Assembly: GCA_018240565.1 (NCBI GenBank)
Contig: JAFEFO010000015.1
Coordinates: 22,195-86,194, forward strand
DNA length: 64,000 bases
Direction: 5' to 3'
Source: Pseudomonadota bacterium
GTDB taxonomy: Bacteria > Pseudomonadota > Gammaproteobacteria > Xanthomonadales > Rhodanobacteraceae
Shown: one piece after another, positions 42,939-55,071 of the stretch
Numbering within the stretch: position 1 is the first letter of the stretch
Layout: each line of letters opens with the position of its first letter
Notes under the pieces: generated by a model
What the model saw: only the letters and a program-made list of their open reading frames with translations
What the model was told of the DNA's origin: nothing
Databases searched by the model: none
Made by a program: the position numbers and the translations under genes

Positions 42939-45900
42939 ATGCCGCTCGAAAACTTCCACCCCGCCGTCGCGGCGTGGTTCGCCGGTGTTTTCTCCGCACC
43001 GACACCCGCGCAGAAGCAGGCATGGCCTGCGATTCAATCGGGGCGTCATGTTCTGATCGCCGCGCCAACCGGATCGGGCAAGACCCTGGCAGCCTTTCTC
43101 GCCGCGATCGATGCGCTGGTGCGCGAAGGCGTGACCGGCAAGCTCGACGACGAAACGCACATCGTCTATGTGTCGCCGCTCAAGGCACTGTCGAACGATG
43201 TGCGCATCAACCTTGAAGCGCCGCTCGCCGGCATCCGCGACAAACTCTTTGAACTGGGCTTGCCGGATGTGGAAATCCGCTCCAGCGTACGTACCGGCGA
43301 CACGCCGCCATCCGAACGCGAGGCGATGAAGCGGCGCCCGCCGCATATCGTGGTGACGACGCCGGAATCGCTGTATATCCTGCTCGGCTCCGAATCCGGT
43401 CGCGCGATGCTCGCTTCCACGCGCAGCGTGATCGTGGATGAAATCCACGCACTGGCACCGAGCAAGCGCGGCACGCATCTGGCGCTGTCGCTGGAACGGC
43501 TCGAAGCCTTGTGCGGTCGACCGCTGACGCGCATCGGGCTGTCGGCGACGCAGAAGCCGATCGAGGAGGTGGCGAAATTCCTAGTGGGCTCTTCCGCTCG
43601 TCATTCCAGCGAAAGCTGGAATCCAGCTTTTGAGCATTCCGCCAAAGAGCCAGAACTGGATTCCAGCTTTCGCTGGAATGACGAGCAAAAGCATGCTTGC
43701 CAGATCATCGACATCGGCCACACCCGCGCGCGCGACCTCGCCATCGAAGTGCCCTCGGCGCCATTGCAAGCCGTGATGTCGGGCGATGTGTGGATGCTCG
43801 TTTACGACCGCCTCACGCAACTGATCCAGTCGCACCGCACCACCCTCATCTTCGTCAACACGCGGCGCATGGCCGAGCGCGTCGCCAAGAACCTGAGCGA
43901 CCGCCTCGGCAAGGACGCCGTCACCTCGCACCACGGCAGCCTCGCGCGCGAGCAACGCCTCGCCGCCGAACAACGCTTGAAGCGCGGCCAATTGCGCGCG
44001 CTGGTCGCGACCGCATCTCTCGAACTCGGCATCGATATCGGCGACGTGGACCTCGTCTGCCAGATTTCCTCGCCGCGTTCGATCGCCACATTCCTGCAAC
44101 GCGCCGGTCGCGCCAACCACAGCGTCGATGGCAAACCCAAAGCGCGACTGTTCCCGACCTCGCGCGATGATTTGATCGAATGCGCCGCACTGCTCGATGC
44201 GGTGCGCCGCGGCGAACTGGATACCTTGCACGTCGAGCAAAACGCGCTCGATGTGCTCGCCCAACAGATCGTCGCCGAAGTCGCCTGCCGCGAATGCAGC
44301 GAGGACGAACTCTACGCGCTCGTCACGCGCGCCTATCCGTTCGCGCAACTGCCGCGCGGCGCGTTCACCGCGATCGTGCGCATGCTGGCCGACGGTTTCA
44401 GCACGCGGCGCGGACCGCGCGCGGCGTACATCCATCGCGATGCGGTCAATGGCCTGGTGCGTGCGCGCCGTGGCGCGCGCCTGACCGCGCTCACGTCCGG
44501 CGGCGCGATCCCCGACACCGCCGACTACGAGGTCGTACTCGAACCACAATCCCAGCGCGTCGGCACGGTGCACGAGGATTTTGCCGTCGAGTCCATGGCC
44601 GGTGACATCTTCCAACTCGGCAACACGAGTTATCGCATCCTTCGCGTGGAACGCGGCAAGGTGCGCGTGGAGGATGCGCAGGGTGCGCCGCCGACACTGC
44701 CGTTCTGGTTGGGAGAAGCGCCGGGGCGTACCGACGAACTGTCGTTTGCGGTGGCGCGGCTGCGCGAGACGATCTCGAAACTGCTCGATGGCGGATCGCC
44801 CACCGCTCTGGCGTGGTTGCGCGATGACGTCGGGCTCGACGACTCCGGCGCCCGCCAGATCGTCGACTACCTCGGCGGGGCGCAAGCCGCATTCGGCATG
44901 CTGCCGACGCAAGAAACCCTCGCCATGGAACGTTTCTTCGACGAATCCGGCGGCACCCAGCTCATCATCCACTCGCCGTTCGGCAGCCGCCTTAATCGCG
45001 CCTGGGGCCTGGCCCTGCGCAAGCGTTTCTGCCGCAGCTTCAATTTCGAATTGCAGGCCGCGGCGACCGAGGACGCGATCATCCTGTCGCTGTCGACCAG
45101 CCACAGTTTCCCGCTCGAAGACGTCACGCGTTTCCTGCATTCCAACAGTGTGCGTCATGTATTGATCCAAGCTTTGCTCGACGCACCGATGTTCGGCGTG
45201 CGCTGGCGCTGGAATGCAACCACGTCGCTGGCGCTGCCGCGTTTCCAAAGTGGTGCGAAAGTGCCGCCGCAGTTGCAGCGGATGAAATCCGAGGACCTGC
45301 TTGCCGCGGTTTTTCCCGACCAGGTCGCGTGCCTGGAGAACATCGTCGGCGAGCGCCAGATTCCGGATCATCCGCTGGTCGCGCAGACCCTGCACGATTG
45401 CCTCAACGAGGCGATGGATATACAAGGCCTCGAAGCGCTGCTTCGGCGCGCGGAATCCGGCGACGTGAAATTCGTCTGCCGCGACCTGACGGCACCCTCG
45501 CCGCTCGCGGCCGAAGTGCTGACCGCGCGACCATACGCCTTCCTCGACGATGCGCCGCTGGAGGAGCGCCGCACGCAGGCGGTGATGTCGCGGCGCTGGG
45601 GCGACATCGAATCGACCGACGACTTCGGCCAGCTTGATCCCGGCGCTATCGCCGCGGTACGCGAACAAGCCTGGCCCGAAGCGAATACGTCGGACGAACT
45701 GCACGAGGCGCTGATGGGATTGGGATTCCTGACCCGAGACGATTTGGCGCGCAATCCAACGTGGCTGGCACTGTTCGAAATACTGATGTCGCAGCGGCGC
45801 GCGACACGCCTTTACCCCCCTCTCCCCCAAGCTCCGTTTGGGGGAGAGGGCTGGGGTGAGGGGGCGGACAATCCGTTTGCTGCAACGCTTCGACAGGGCG

Positions 45901-47462
45901 AGCGCATCCCCCTCACCCTACCCTCTCCCCCATCGCCAGCGATGGGGGAGAGGAATTGCCTGAGTATTCCCGCCGAACGCCTGCCGCAATTCGAGGCGAT
46001 TTTCGTCGATGCGAAATTCGATCCGCCCATTGCCGCTCCCGCCGAATTTGCCGAACGCGAATGGACGCGCGAAGCCGCGCTTGCCGATATCCTGCGTGCA
46101 CGCCTGAGCGGACTCGGCCCGGTGCGCGCCGACCAGCTTGCGCACATGCTGCATCTTCCACAAACGGAAATCGACGTGGCCCTGCTCGCGCTCGAACGCG
46201 AAGGCACCGCGATGCAAGGCCATTTCACGCCAGGCGCCGGCGTGATCGAATGGTCGGACAGGCACCTGCTCGCCCGCATCCACCGCTACACGATCAGTCG
46301 TTTGCGCCGCGAGATCGAGCCGGTCGAGCCGCGCGACTTCATGCGTTTTCTCATCGATTGGCAGAAAGTCGTACCCGGCGCACGCGGCGAAGGCCCGGAC
46401 GCGCTCGCCGCCGTGCTCGCGCAACTGGAAGGATTCGAAGCGCCGGCAGCAGCCTGGGAAACCGAAATCCTGCCCGCGCGCATCGCCGGTTACGAGATTT
46501 CCTGGCTCGACGATCTGTGCACCGCGGGTCGCGTAGTCTGGTCGCGCTTGCGTCCGCGACCCGCGAATGGTGCCGAACACGGCAGCGGACCGGTCCGCGC
46601 GACGCCCATCGTGCTGTTGCAACGGCGCAGTCTGGCGCTGTGGATTTCGTGCATAACGGCCGCGGACGATTCAAGGCCGACGCTATCCTCGCGGGCGCAA
46701 ACCGTCGCCGATTTCCTGCACCAGCACGGCGCGTCGTTCTTCGACGAATTGCTCGAAGGCACCCGCCTGCTGCATGTGGAACTGGAGCAATCGCTCGCCG
46801 AACTCGTTGCATCCGGCCTGGTCAATTGCGACAGTTTCGCCGGACTGCGCGCGTTGCTTGTACCCACTTCGAAACGGCCTTCGCCGTCGCGCCGACGTGG
46901 ACGGCGTACCGCTTTGCTTGGCATCGCCGATGCGGGACGTTGGTCGTTGCTGCGACGCCCGGCAACGACCGAACGCGATGCGAATGCGATGGAGCACATT
47001 GCCCGCACCCTGCTGCGCCGCTACGGCGTCATCTGCTGGCGCCTGCTCGCGCGCGAGGCCGACTGGCTGCCACCGTGGCGCGAGTTGTTGCGCGTGTATC
47101 AGCGTCTGGAAGCGCGCGGCGAAATCCGCGGCGGACGCTTCATCGCCGGCTTGTCGGGCGAACAATTCGCGCTGCCGGAAGCGATCGCGCCCTTGCGCGC
47201 GGTGCGCCAGCATCCGCACGATGGCACCCTCGTCGCGGTTTGCGGCGCCGATCCGTTGAACCTGGTCGGCAGCATCGTGGCCGGCGCCAATGTTCCCGCC
47301 CTGACCGGATCGCGCATCCTCTATCGCGACGGCCTGCCTGTGGCGTCGCTCGTTTCCGGAAATTTCAGCACTTTGGAACCCATGGGTGCCGTGGCCGAAT
47401 GGAAAGCGAAGTCGTTGCTGCTGCGCAGCGGCGAACGCGAGTTCACCGCTGCGAATTCCTAG
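42939..47462 (+). CDS. lhr: Lhr-type ATP-dependent helicase with two in-frame repeat insertions
   Basis: 1507 residues from ATG 42939, with GGAGG about 11 bases upstream. Helicase motifs: AAPTGSGKT near residue 50, VDEIHAL, SATQ near residue 212, then RecA2 with [14 protein letters not shown] and [10 protein letters not shown] winged-helix and Lhr-core domains follow, then a long C-terminal region. Two segments are foreign: residues about 220-249, encoded by a 91-base palindrome, and about 961-1005, encoded by a 135-base element. Both keep the frame. Without them the length would match ordinary long Lhr proteins. Lhr is a 3'-5' DNA helicase linked to DNA repair. Confidence 0.96.
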   Translation: MPLENFHPAVAAWFAGVFSAPTPAQKQAWPAIQSGRHVLIAAPTGSGKTLAAFLAAIDALVREGVTGKLDDETHIVYVSPLKALSNDVRINLEAPLAGIRDKLFELGLPDVEIRSSVRTGDTPPSEREAMKRRPPHIVVTTPESLYILLGSESGRAMLASTRSVIVDEIHALAPSKRGTHLALSLERLEALCGRPLTRIGLSATQKPIEEVAKFLVGSSARHSSESWNPAFEHSAKEPELDSSFRWNDEQKHACQIIDIGHTRARDLAIEVPSAPLQAVMSGDVWMLVYDRLTQLIQSHRTTLIFVNTRRMAERVAKNLSDRLGKDAVTSHHGSLAREQRLAAEQRLKRGQLRALVATASLELGIDIGDVDLVCQISSPRSIATFLQRAGRANHSVDGKPKARLFPTSRDDLIECAALLDAVRRGELDTLHVEQNALDVLAQQIVAEVACRECSEDELYALVTRAYPFAQLPRGAFTAIVRMLADGFSTRRGPRAAYIHRDAVNGLVRARRGARLTALTSGGAIPDTADYEVVLEPQSQRVGTVHEDFAVESMAGDIFQLGNTSYRILRVERGKVRVEDAQGAPPTLPFWLGEAPGRTDELSFAVARLRETISKLLDGGSPTALAWLRDDVGLDDSGARQIVDYLGGAQAAFGMLPTQETLAMERFFDESGGTQLIIHSPFGSRLNRAWGLALRKRFCRSFNFELQAAATEDAIILSLSTSHSFPLEDVTRFLHSNSVRHVLIQALLDAPMFGVRWRWNATTSLALPRFQSGAKVPPQLQRMKSEDLLAAVFPDQVACLENIVGERQIPDHPLVAQTLHDCLNEAMDIQGLEALLRRAESGDVKFVCRDLTAPSPLAAEVLTARPYAFLDDAPLEERRTQAVMSRRWGDIESTDDFGQLDPGAIAAVREQAWPEANTSDELHEALMGLGFLTRDDLARNPTWLALFEILMSQRRATRLYPPLPQAPFGGEGWGEGADNPFAATLRQGERIPLTLPSPPSPAMGERNCLSIPAERLPQFEAIFVDAKFDPPIAAPAEFAEREWTREAALADILRARLSGLGPVRADQLAHMLHLPQTEIDVALLALEREGTAMQGHFTPGAGVIEWSDRHLLARIHRYTISRLRREIEPVEPRDFMRFLIDWQKVVPGARGEGPDALAAVLAQLEGFEAPAAAWETEILPARIAGYEISWLDDLCTAGRVVWSRLRPRPANGAEHGSGPVRATPIVLLQRRSLALWISCITAADDSRPTLSSRAQTVADFLHQHGASFFDELLEGTRLLHVELEQSLAELVASGLVNCDSFAGLRALLVPTSKRPSPSRRRGRRTALLGIADAGRWSLLRRPATTERDANAMEHIARTLLRRYGVICWRLLAREADWLPPWRELLRVYQRLEARGEIRGGRFIAGLSGEQFALPEAIAPLRAVRQHPHDGTLVAVCGADPLNLVGSIVAGANVPALTGSRILYRDGLPVASLVSGNFSTLEPMGAVAEWKAKSLLLRSGEREFTAANS
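43596..43686. repeat. Palindromic repeat copy 5, inserted inside lhr
   Basis: 91 bases with perfect 31-base inverted ends (43596-43626 and 43656-43686), the best-preserved copy of the GTCATTCC...GGAATGAC family. It is read as about 30 residues including [13 protein letters not shown] and FRWNDEQ, between the SATQ motif and the second RecA domain. Confidence 0.92.
45820..45954. repeat. CTCTCCCC-type palindromic element inserted inside lhr
   Basis: 135 bases (45 codons). Two perfect-stem hairpins CCTCTCCCCC...GGGGGAGAGG (45820-45850 and 45923-45954) flank a third pairing GGTGAGGGGG (45856-45865) with CCCCCTCACC (45909-45918), so the whole can fold as a three-arm structure. It is read in frame between RRATRL and [11 protein letters not shown]. 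Confidence 0.9.
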
Positions 47463-47481
47463 GAACCGCTGAACAGGTTCC

Positions 47482-47790
47482 TTACCGCCCCCAGTAACCC
47501 CGGTGGTAACACCAGCGCGGCCCGCAGCCTACCCAGCGCGGCGGATACCAACGATAGCCCACGCGCGGATGCGTCCAGTAGCCACCAACCCAAACGTAGT
47601 TTGCGCGACTCCAGCGCCAATAGCCCGGAATCCACACATAACCCGGGCGCACGCCGACGCGCTCCACGCGCAATGGCGGTGGTGCGAATCCGACGCCGAC
47701 GACGACACCCGCCGATGCCGGCGTGGAAACCATTGTCCCGAGTCCGGCGATACCCAATGCCGTGGCCAACACCAGCTTGCGCATCCACAT
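47482..47790 (-). CDS. Tryptophan/tyrosine-rich exported protein (YXWGXW repeat type)
   Basis: 102 residues from ATG 47790, with GGAGAA 7 bases upstream. Signal peptide 1-27 ending ASAG. The mature part is short and packed with aromatic repeats: YVWIPGYWRW, YVWVGGYWTH, YRWYPPRWVG, with two cysteines near the end. The family is exported and of unknown function. It converges on lhr, 19 bases away. A shorter lipoprotein with the same motif is at 58301. Confidence 0.82.
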   Translation of the reverse strand: MWMRKLVLATALGIAGLGTMVSTPASAGVVVGVGFAPPPLRVERVGVRPGYVWIPGYWRWSRANYVWVGGYWTHPRVGYRWYPPRWVGCGPRWCYHRGYWGR

Positions 47791-47918
47791 GATCGTTCTC
47801 CGTTTGCAACATGCCGCACGATTGCGGCGGTTGTCCGGAAGAACGCCGCTTCGGCGCAGACGTTGACGCCGACGCATCGCGGGTTCAGCCGGTGTTGTGT
47901 ACTTGCCGACGCGCGTGA

Positions 47919-49976
<2,058 letters not shown>

Positions 49977-50007
49977 CGCGCGCAGCCGGATTGGCTATCA
50001 TGCACGC

Positions 50008-50565
50008 ATGAACGCAACGCCCGAATCGCGCCCTGAAGGCTGGCGCTCCGACGAACTGGCGCGCATCGCGCTGTTCGCGTTCATCATCACTTTCGTCGCC
50101 GCGCGCGTGCTGGTGCTGCTGATCATGTCGCGGCGCATTCCGAACCTTTATTTCTTTCTCGGCAATACGCACGTCCATCACCTGAACTACGGCATCTTCC
50201 TGCTCGCCGCGGTCGGTGCGTGGCTGCTGCTGTGGCATCAAAGTCCGCGCTCGATGCGCCTTGCGGCAGCGGTGTATGGCGTGGCGATGGCGCTGACCTT
50301 CGACGAATTCGGCATGTGGTTGCATCTGGGCGGCAGCTACTGGCAGCGCGCCAGCATCGATGCAGTCGTGGTGGTGGCGGCCGTGCTCGCCTTCTTCGCG
50401 TTCGCGCGTTCGATCCGCGTGTTCACGTCACGCCACAAGATCGCGTTCGTCGTCATTCTGATCGCCGCCGCTGTGTTCGCTGTCGTGCTCTACGACGCGT
50501 CCGTGCGCGTCGGGCATCTGGAAGGCGAACACCTGCGCCAGCTCGAAATCGAATCCTCGCCCTGA
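50008..50565 (+). CDS. Membrane protein of unknown function, 185 residues
   Basis: From ATG 50008. Four or five membrane segments (about residues 19-41, 58-76, 81-100, 112-131, 143-163). A NTHVHHLNYGIF segment has three histidines next to the second helix, and FDEFGMWLH follows the third; these histidines and acids might bind metal, but I recognise no family. It starts 31 bases after fadH and is followed by another small membrane protein gene 9 bases later. Confidence 0.75.
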   Translation: MNATPESRPEGWRSDELARIALFAFIITFVAARVLVLLIMSRRIPNLYFFLGNTHVHHLNYGIFLLAAVGAWLLLWHQSPRSMRLAAAVYGVAMALTFDEFGMWLHLGGSYWQRASIDAVVVVAAVLAFFAFARSIRVFTSRHKIAFVVILIAAAVFAVVLYDASVRVGHLEGEHLRQLEIESSP

Positions 50566-50574
50566 GTACGCGTC

Positions 50575-51138
50575 ATGGATGCCTTCAGTTATCTCTCCGT
50601 GCTGCTGTCGATCATCATCGGCCTGGCGATCACGCAGATCCTGACCGGCCTGCGCGGTATCGTGCTATGGCGTTCGCGCGTAAAAATGTATTGGCCGGTT
50701 CCACTGTGGGCAGCGACCCTGCTGCTGCTCAATGTGCAGAGTTGGTGGGCGATGTTCGACCTGCGCGAAGTGACCAAATGGACGTTCGCCGCCTTTGCGG
50801 TGGTATTGGCGCAGTCCATTGCGCAATACCTGCTGGCGGGGATAGTGCTGCCGGATTTTTCCAGCGATGCCAACGTCGACCTGCGTGAACACTATTGGTC
50901 GCACAGTCACTGGTTCTTCGGGCTATTCGTGGCCGTGCTGCTGATCAGCCTCGCCAAGTCCGTGATTGTCTACGGCAAGCTGCCCGATCGCGGGGACCTC
51001 GCCTTCCACGGCGTCTTCATCGCGCTGTCAGTGACCGCACTGCTGACGCGGCGACCTCGATTTCACGAATTCCTGGCGGTTTTCGGAGCCGGTGTGTTCT
51101 GCGCCTACGTGATCACGCTGTTCGCACAATTGCATTGA
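50575..51138 (+). CDS. Membrane protein of unknown function, 187 residues
   Basis: Five or six membrane segments starting at residue 5. Visible features are IIGLAITQILTGLRGIV near the start and LLLNVQSWWAMFDLR after the second helix, followed by HYWSHSHWFFGLF. Similar hypothetical proteins exist in many bacteria by my recollection, without assigned function. It follows the previous membrane protein gene by 9 bases, converges on prpC, and ends 6 bases from it. Confidence 0.75.
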   Translation: MDAFSYLSVLLSIIIGLAITQILTGLRGIVLWRSRVKMYWPVPLWAATLLLLNVQSWWAMFDLREVTKWTFAAFAVVLAQSIAQYLLAGIVLPDFSSDANVDLREHYWSHSHWFFGLFVAVLLISLAKSVIVYGKLPDRGDLAFHGVFIALSVTALLTRRPRFHEFLAVFGAGVFCAYVITLFAQLH

Positions 51139-51144
51139 ACGCCA

Positions 51145-52293
51145 TCAGCGCTTGTCCAGCGGCACGAATTTCAGGTTTTCAGGTCCCGTGTAGTTCGCGC
51201 TCGGGCGGATGATCTTGCCGTCGACGCGCTGCTCGATCACGTGCGCCGACCAACCCGAGGTGCGCGAGATCACGAACAACGGCGTGAACATCGCGGTCGG
51301 AACGCCCATCATGTGGTAGCTGACCGCGCTGAACCAGTCCAGGTTCGGGAACATCTTCTTGATGTCCCACATCGTCGATTCCAGGCGCGCGGCGATGTCG
51401 AACATCTTCATGTTGTTCTGCGCCACCGACAGCTCGCGCGCGACTTCCTTGATCACCTTGTTGCGCGGATCGCCCGTTGTGTAGACCGGATGGCCGAAGC
51501 CGATCACGACTTCCTTGGCTTCGACGCGACGGCGGATATCGGCCTCGGCTTCGTCCGGCGTGTCGTAGCGTTTCTGGATTTCGAATGCGACTTCGTTGGC
51601 GCCGCCGTGCTTGGGCCCGCGCAGCGCGCCGATCGCGCCGGCGATGGCCGAATACATGTCCGATCCAGTGCCCGCAATCACGCGCGCGGCGAACGTGCTG
51701 GCGTTGAATTCGTGTTCCGCGTACAGGATCAGGCTGGTGTGCATCGCACGCACCCACAACGCGCTCGGCTTTTCGCCGTGCAGCAGGTGCAGGAAATGCC
51801 CGCCGATGGAATCGTCGTCGGTTTCCACGTCAACGCGCTTGCCATTGACCGCGAAGTGATACCAGTACAGCAGGAGCGAGCCGAGCGATGCCATCAGCCG
51901 ATCGGCGATATCGCGCGCACCCGGATGATTGTGGTCGTCCTTCTCTGGCAAGGCACAACCCAGCGCCGAAACACCGGTGCGCATCACGTCCATCGGATGC
52001 GCGGACGCAGGAATCTGTTCCAAGACGGCCTTGACCGACGCCGGAATCCCGCGCAGGGACTTGAGTTTCGTCTTGTACGCGGCAAGTTCCGCCTTGGTCG
52101 GCAGTTTGCCGTGCACCAGCAGGTGCGCGATTTCCTCGAACTCGCTGGTGGTGGCGAAATCCAGGATATCGTAGCCGCGATAGTGCAGATCATTGCCGCT
52201 GCGTCCGACCGTGCACAGCGCGGTGTTGCCCGCAGCGACGCCGGACAGGGCGACGGATTTCTTCGGCTTGAAGGGGATGGCGGCTTCGGTCAT
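51145..52293 (-). CDS. prpC: 2-methylcitrate synthase
   Basis: 382 residues from ATG 52293, with AGGAG 6 bases upstream; a GTG at 52311 lacks a site. Citrate-synthase fold: [22 protein letters not shown], the histidine in GPKHGGANE, and [12 protein letters not shown]. It condenses propionyl-CoA with oxaloacetate. It follows prpB by 14 bases in the order prpB-prpC. prpD is not adjacent, and I see no acnD/prpF or prpR in the window. Confidence 0.95.
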   Translation of the reverse strand: MTEAAIPFKPKKSVALSGVAAGNTALCTVGRSGNDLHYRGYDILDFATTSEFEEIAHLLVHGKLPTKAELAAYKTKLKSLRGIPASVKAVLEQIPASAHPMDVMRTGVSALGCALPEKDDHNHPGARDIADRLMASLGSLLLYWYHFAVNGKRVDVETDDDSIGGHFLHLLHGEKPSALWVRAMHTSLILYAEHEFNASTFAARVIAGTGSDMYSAIAGAIGALRGPKHGGANEVAFEIQKRYDTPDEAEADIRRRVEAKEVVIGFGHPVYTTGDPRNKVIKEVARELSVAQNNMKMFDIAARLESTMWDIKKMFPNLDWFSAVSYHMMGVPTAMFTPLFVISRTSGWSAHVIEQRVDGKIIRPSANYTGPENLKFVPLDKR

Positions 52294-52307
52294 GTCGTGC
52301 TCCTGTT

Positions 52308-53192
52308 TCACTTCTTTCCGGCAAACAATTCGTCGAGCTTGTCTTCGTAGGCGTGGTAGCCGAGGAAGTCGTACAACTCCTCGCGCGTCTGCATCGTCGG
52401 CACGACGGATTTTTGCGTGCCATCGCGGCGCGTGACCTCGTAGAAATTCAGCGCGGCCTTGTTCATGGCGCGATAGGCGCCGCAGCAGTACAGTGCGATA
52501 TCGACGTTCGCGGATTTGAGTTCCGCGGTGGTGAAGAACGGCGTCGAGCCGAATTCAGTGAGGTTCGCCAGGATCGGCACACGCACTGCTGCCTTGAACT
52601 TGCGGTAATCATCGAGCGATTTCATCGCCTCGGGGAAGATCATGTCGGCACCGGCCTCGACATAGGCCACGGCGCGCTCGATCGCGCTGTCGATGCCTTC
52701 CACGGCGGCCGCATCGGTGCGTGCCATCAGCACGAAATCGCGATCCGTCTTCGCATCCACCGCCGCTTTCACACGATCGACCATTTCCTGCATCGGCACC
52801 ACTTCCTTGCCGGGGCGATGGCCGCAACGCTTGGCGCCCACCTGGTCTTCCATATGCACGGCGGCAACGCCGATGCGCTCGAAATTGCGGATCGTGCGCG
52901 CGATGTTGAATGCGCCGCCCCAACCGGTGTCGATGTCGACGAGCAGCGGCAGTTGCGTCGCCTCGACAATGCGCCGCGCATCGGTCAGCACGTCTTCCAT
53001 CGTCGAGATGCCAAGGTCCGGCATGCCCAGCGAATTGGCCGCCACGCCGCCGCCGGACAGGTACAGCGCGCGATAACCGACGCGCTTGGCCATCAGGCCC
53101 GCATAGGCGGTGATGGTGCCGACCACCTGCAACGGCGATTCGGCGGTGAGCGCGGCGCGAAGGCGTGTACCTGCGGAAGGATTCGGATTCAT
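52308..53192 (-). CDS. prpB: 2-methylisocitrate lyase
   Basis: 294 residues. The isocitrate lyase superfamily signature KRCGHRPGK with the active cysteine is at about residue 122; [15 protein letters not shown] and [17 protein letters not shown] are typical of PrpB. It splits 2-methylisocitrate to succinate and pyruvate, finishing the methylcitrate cycle. A TAAAAT hexamer (53214-53219, minus) 22 bases before the ATG is a possible -10. Confidence 0.96.
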   Translation of the reverse strand: MNPNPSAGTRLRAALTAESPLQVVGTITAYAGLMAKRVGYRALYLSGGGVAANSLGMPDLGISTMEDVLTDARRIVEATQLPLLVDIDTGWGGAFNIARTIRNFERIGVAAVHMEDQVGAKRCGHRPGKEVVPMQEMVDRVKAAVDAKTDRDFVLMARTDAAAVEGIDSAIERAVAYVEAGADMIFPEAMKSLDDYRKFKAAVRVPILANLTEFGSTPFFTTAELKSANVDIALYCCGAYRAMNKAALNFYEVTRRDGTQKSVVPTMQTREELYDFLGYHAYEDKLDELFAGKK

Positions 53193-53286
53193 GCGGACTC
53201 CGGCAAAGCGGCAATTTTAGCCGATCGCAGCCACGAGTTTGCACAATCCCCCACAGAACGTGCGCAGACTGACTGTTTTCCGAGTC

Positions 53287-54693
53287 TCAGGTCGGGGATT
53301 CGAACGATTTGAAATTTTTGTACTTGAATGCGCCCAGGATCGCCCCGACCAACAGCCACGAGCAACCGAACAGAAAGGTCGTGCGATCGAACCCCGACCA
53401 GACGAAGGCAACGATGAGCAGGCCCAGCGCGGGGAACACGAGATAGCTGAAAACATGCAGGTATTGCTTTTCCTTGAGGTAGAAATACACGAACACCGTG
53501 ATGTTGAGCAGCATGAATGCGGTCAGTGCGCCGAAGTTGACCAGCTTCAGGATTACTTCCTCGGGCACGAACGACGCTAGTACGATCGACGACGACGCCA
53601 CGAGCAGGATCGCGTTGACCGGGGTTCTCCACCCCGGGTGTACATGCGAAAGGAATCCGGCCGCGGGCAATACGCGATCGCGTCCCATGGAATACAGAAT
53701 CCGGGCGATCGCCAACTGCGCTGCCAGCGCACTGGCGATTCCCGCCGCGATGATGTTGACGACGAGCAGCAGGGTGTACAGCCAGGGGCCGCCGAGTTCG
53801 CGCCCGATCTGGAAAAAGCCGAGTTCGGGATCCAGCGTCGAATAGTCCGGGTGGACCAGGGCGGCAAGGTAGGTCTGCGCGATGAAGATCGCGCCGAGCA
53901 GCAACAGCGACAGCACCGTGGCATTGCCGACGGTCTTGCGCGGGTTGTCCACTTCTTCGGACAAGGTGCTGATGGCGTCGAAGCCGAGGAAGCTCAACAC
54001 CGCGATGGACGTTGCGGTAGCGATGAAGCCGCTGTTCACATGCCCGGACTGGAAAAACGGTGCCGCCGACCAGCCGCCGGCCCCATGTTTCAGGACAAAC
54101 ACGAACTCGATCGCGAAGGCGACGAAGATGAGCAGCGCGATCAACTCCAGGATCAGCAGCGCGAAATGCGCCTTGGCCTGCAGCTCGATACCGAGAATGT
54201 TGACCCCGGCGTTGAAGATCACAAACGCCAGAACCCAGACCCCGATCGGCACCGCCGGCAACAGACCGTGCAGCCATGAAGCGCTGAAGGCATACAGCAA
54301 GGCCGGGACCAGCAGATAGTCGGCGAGGATCATCCAGCCGGCGAGAAAACCGAGATACGGATGCCATCCACGCTGCACGTAGGAATACACCGAGCCGGCG
54401 ATCGGGAACACGCCGCTCAAATGTTTGTAGCTCAGCGCCGTGAACAACATCGCCACGATGCCGACCACATACACCAACGGCACCATGCCGTGGCTCTGCT
54501 TCGCCACGAAGCCGTACACCGACATCGGCGCAATCGGCACCATTGTGATCATGCCGTACACCAGCAGGTGCCGCAGGCCCAGCGCGCGTTTCAGTTCCTG
54601 GCGGTATCCCGTGCTCTGGTCATCGCCAGCAACCGTGGAATCGGCAGGCAGGGTCGTGTTCGGCACGACCGAAGCGGGAAGCGAAGCGGCCAT
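53287..54693 (-). CDS. APC-superfamily amino acid permease
   Basis: 468 residues from ATG 54693. Twelve membrane segments. The first helix has VYGMITMVPIAPMSVYG, followed by FTALSYKHLSGVFPIAGSVYSYVQRG, the substrate-site pattern of APC permeases; SFLGFDAISTLSEEVDNPRKTVG is a family landmark after helix 6. Probable role: uptake of amino acids or amines with protons; substrate unknown. The ribosome site is weak (GGAAA). It lies 94 bases upstream of prpB on the same strand, so the two may be separate units. Confidence 0.9.
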   Translation of the reverse strand: MAASLPASVVPNTTLPADSTVAGDDQSTGYRQELKRALGLRHLLVYGMITMVPIAPMSVYGFVAKQSHGMVPLVYVVGIVAMLFTALSYKHLSGVFPIAGSVYSYVQRGWHPYLGFLAGWMILADYLLVPALLYAFSASWLHGLLPAVPIGVWVLAFVIFNAGVNILGIELQAKAHFALLILELIALLIFVAFAIEFVFVLKHGAGGWSAAPFFQSGHVNSGFIATATSIAVLSFLGFDAISTLSEEVDNPRKTVGNATVLSLLLLGAIFIAQTYLAALVHPDYSTLDPELGFFQIGRELGGPWLYTLLLVVNIIAAGIASALAAQLAIARILYSMGRDRVLPAAGFLSHVHPGWRTPVNAILLVASSSIVLASFVPEEVILKLVNFGALTAFMLLNITVFVYFYLKEKQYLHVFSYLVFPALGLLIVAFVWSGFDRTTFLFGCSWLLVGAILGAFKYKNFKSFESPT

Positions 54694-54849
54694 GGGTAGG
54701 TTTCCGTTCGAGGTCAGCGTCAACCGCTGGTTGCGGATCCCTATCGTGCAGGAAATCCAGCAGCCCGGATAGGTCGGGATGCCGACCATTATGTTCGCGC
54801 CCCCCCTTCCGGTGCTGCTGGTGGCGTATTTGGCCGACCCGACCGGCCC

Positions 54850-55007
54850 AGACGCTGCGACGCCACAAATTGCATCGTCAATACCGGCTCGCAACTGCCG
54901 ATGCCATTGTTTATGCGACCGCGCTGGAGCACGACGCCGACCTGCTCACGTGCGATTCGCACATCAAGAATTTGCCGGGCGTCGCCTACTTCAAGAAGAC
55001 CCTGTAG
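54850..55007 (+). pseudogene. C-terminal remnant of a VapC-like PIN toxin
   Basis: A 52-codon open stretch without a start reads LHRQYRLATADAIVYATAL then HDADLLTCDSHIKNLPGVAYFKK and a stop at 55005. This is the C-terminal third of a PIN domain, with the third acidic site in ATADAIVYATA and TCD. The 5' part and the antitoxin are missing; 54694-54849 shows no gene. It is therefore a decayed toxin gene left between the permease and symporter genes. Confidence 0.75.
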
Positions 55008-55071
55008 CGGGACCGATCACGCTGCCTTGAGATGCGTGACTGCCACCCGGCGAGCAGGTACATTCGCACCC

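Noticed and set aside
43581..45830. 749-codon open frame opposite lhr
   Set aside because: Shadow of lhr; it crosses the inserted palindrome, is arginine-rich and has no recognisable domain.
42939..47462. Frameshift or pseudogene status for lhr because of foreign segments
   Set aside because: The frame is unbroken over 1507 codons and all helicase motifs are intact.
47462..47481. GGAACC...GGTTCC hairpin between lhr and the tryptophan-rich gene as a terminator
   Set aside because: Six-base stem and no T-run on either strand.
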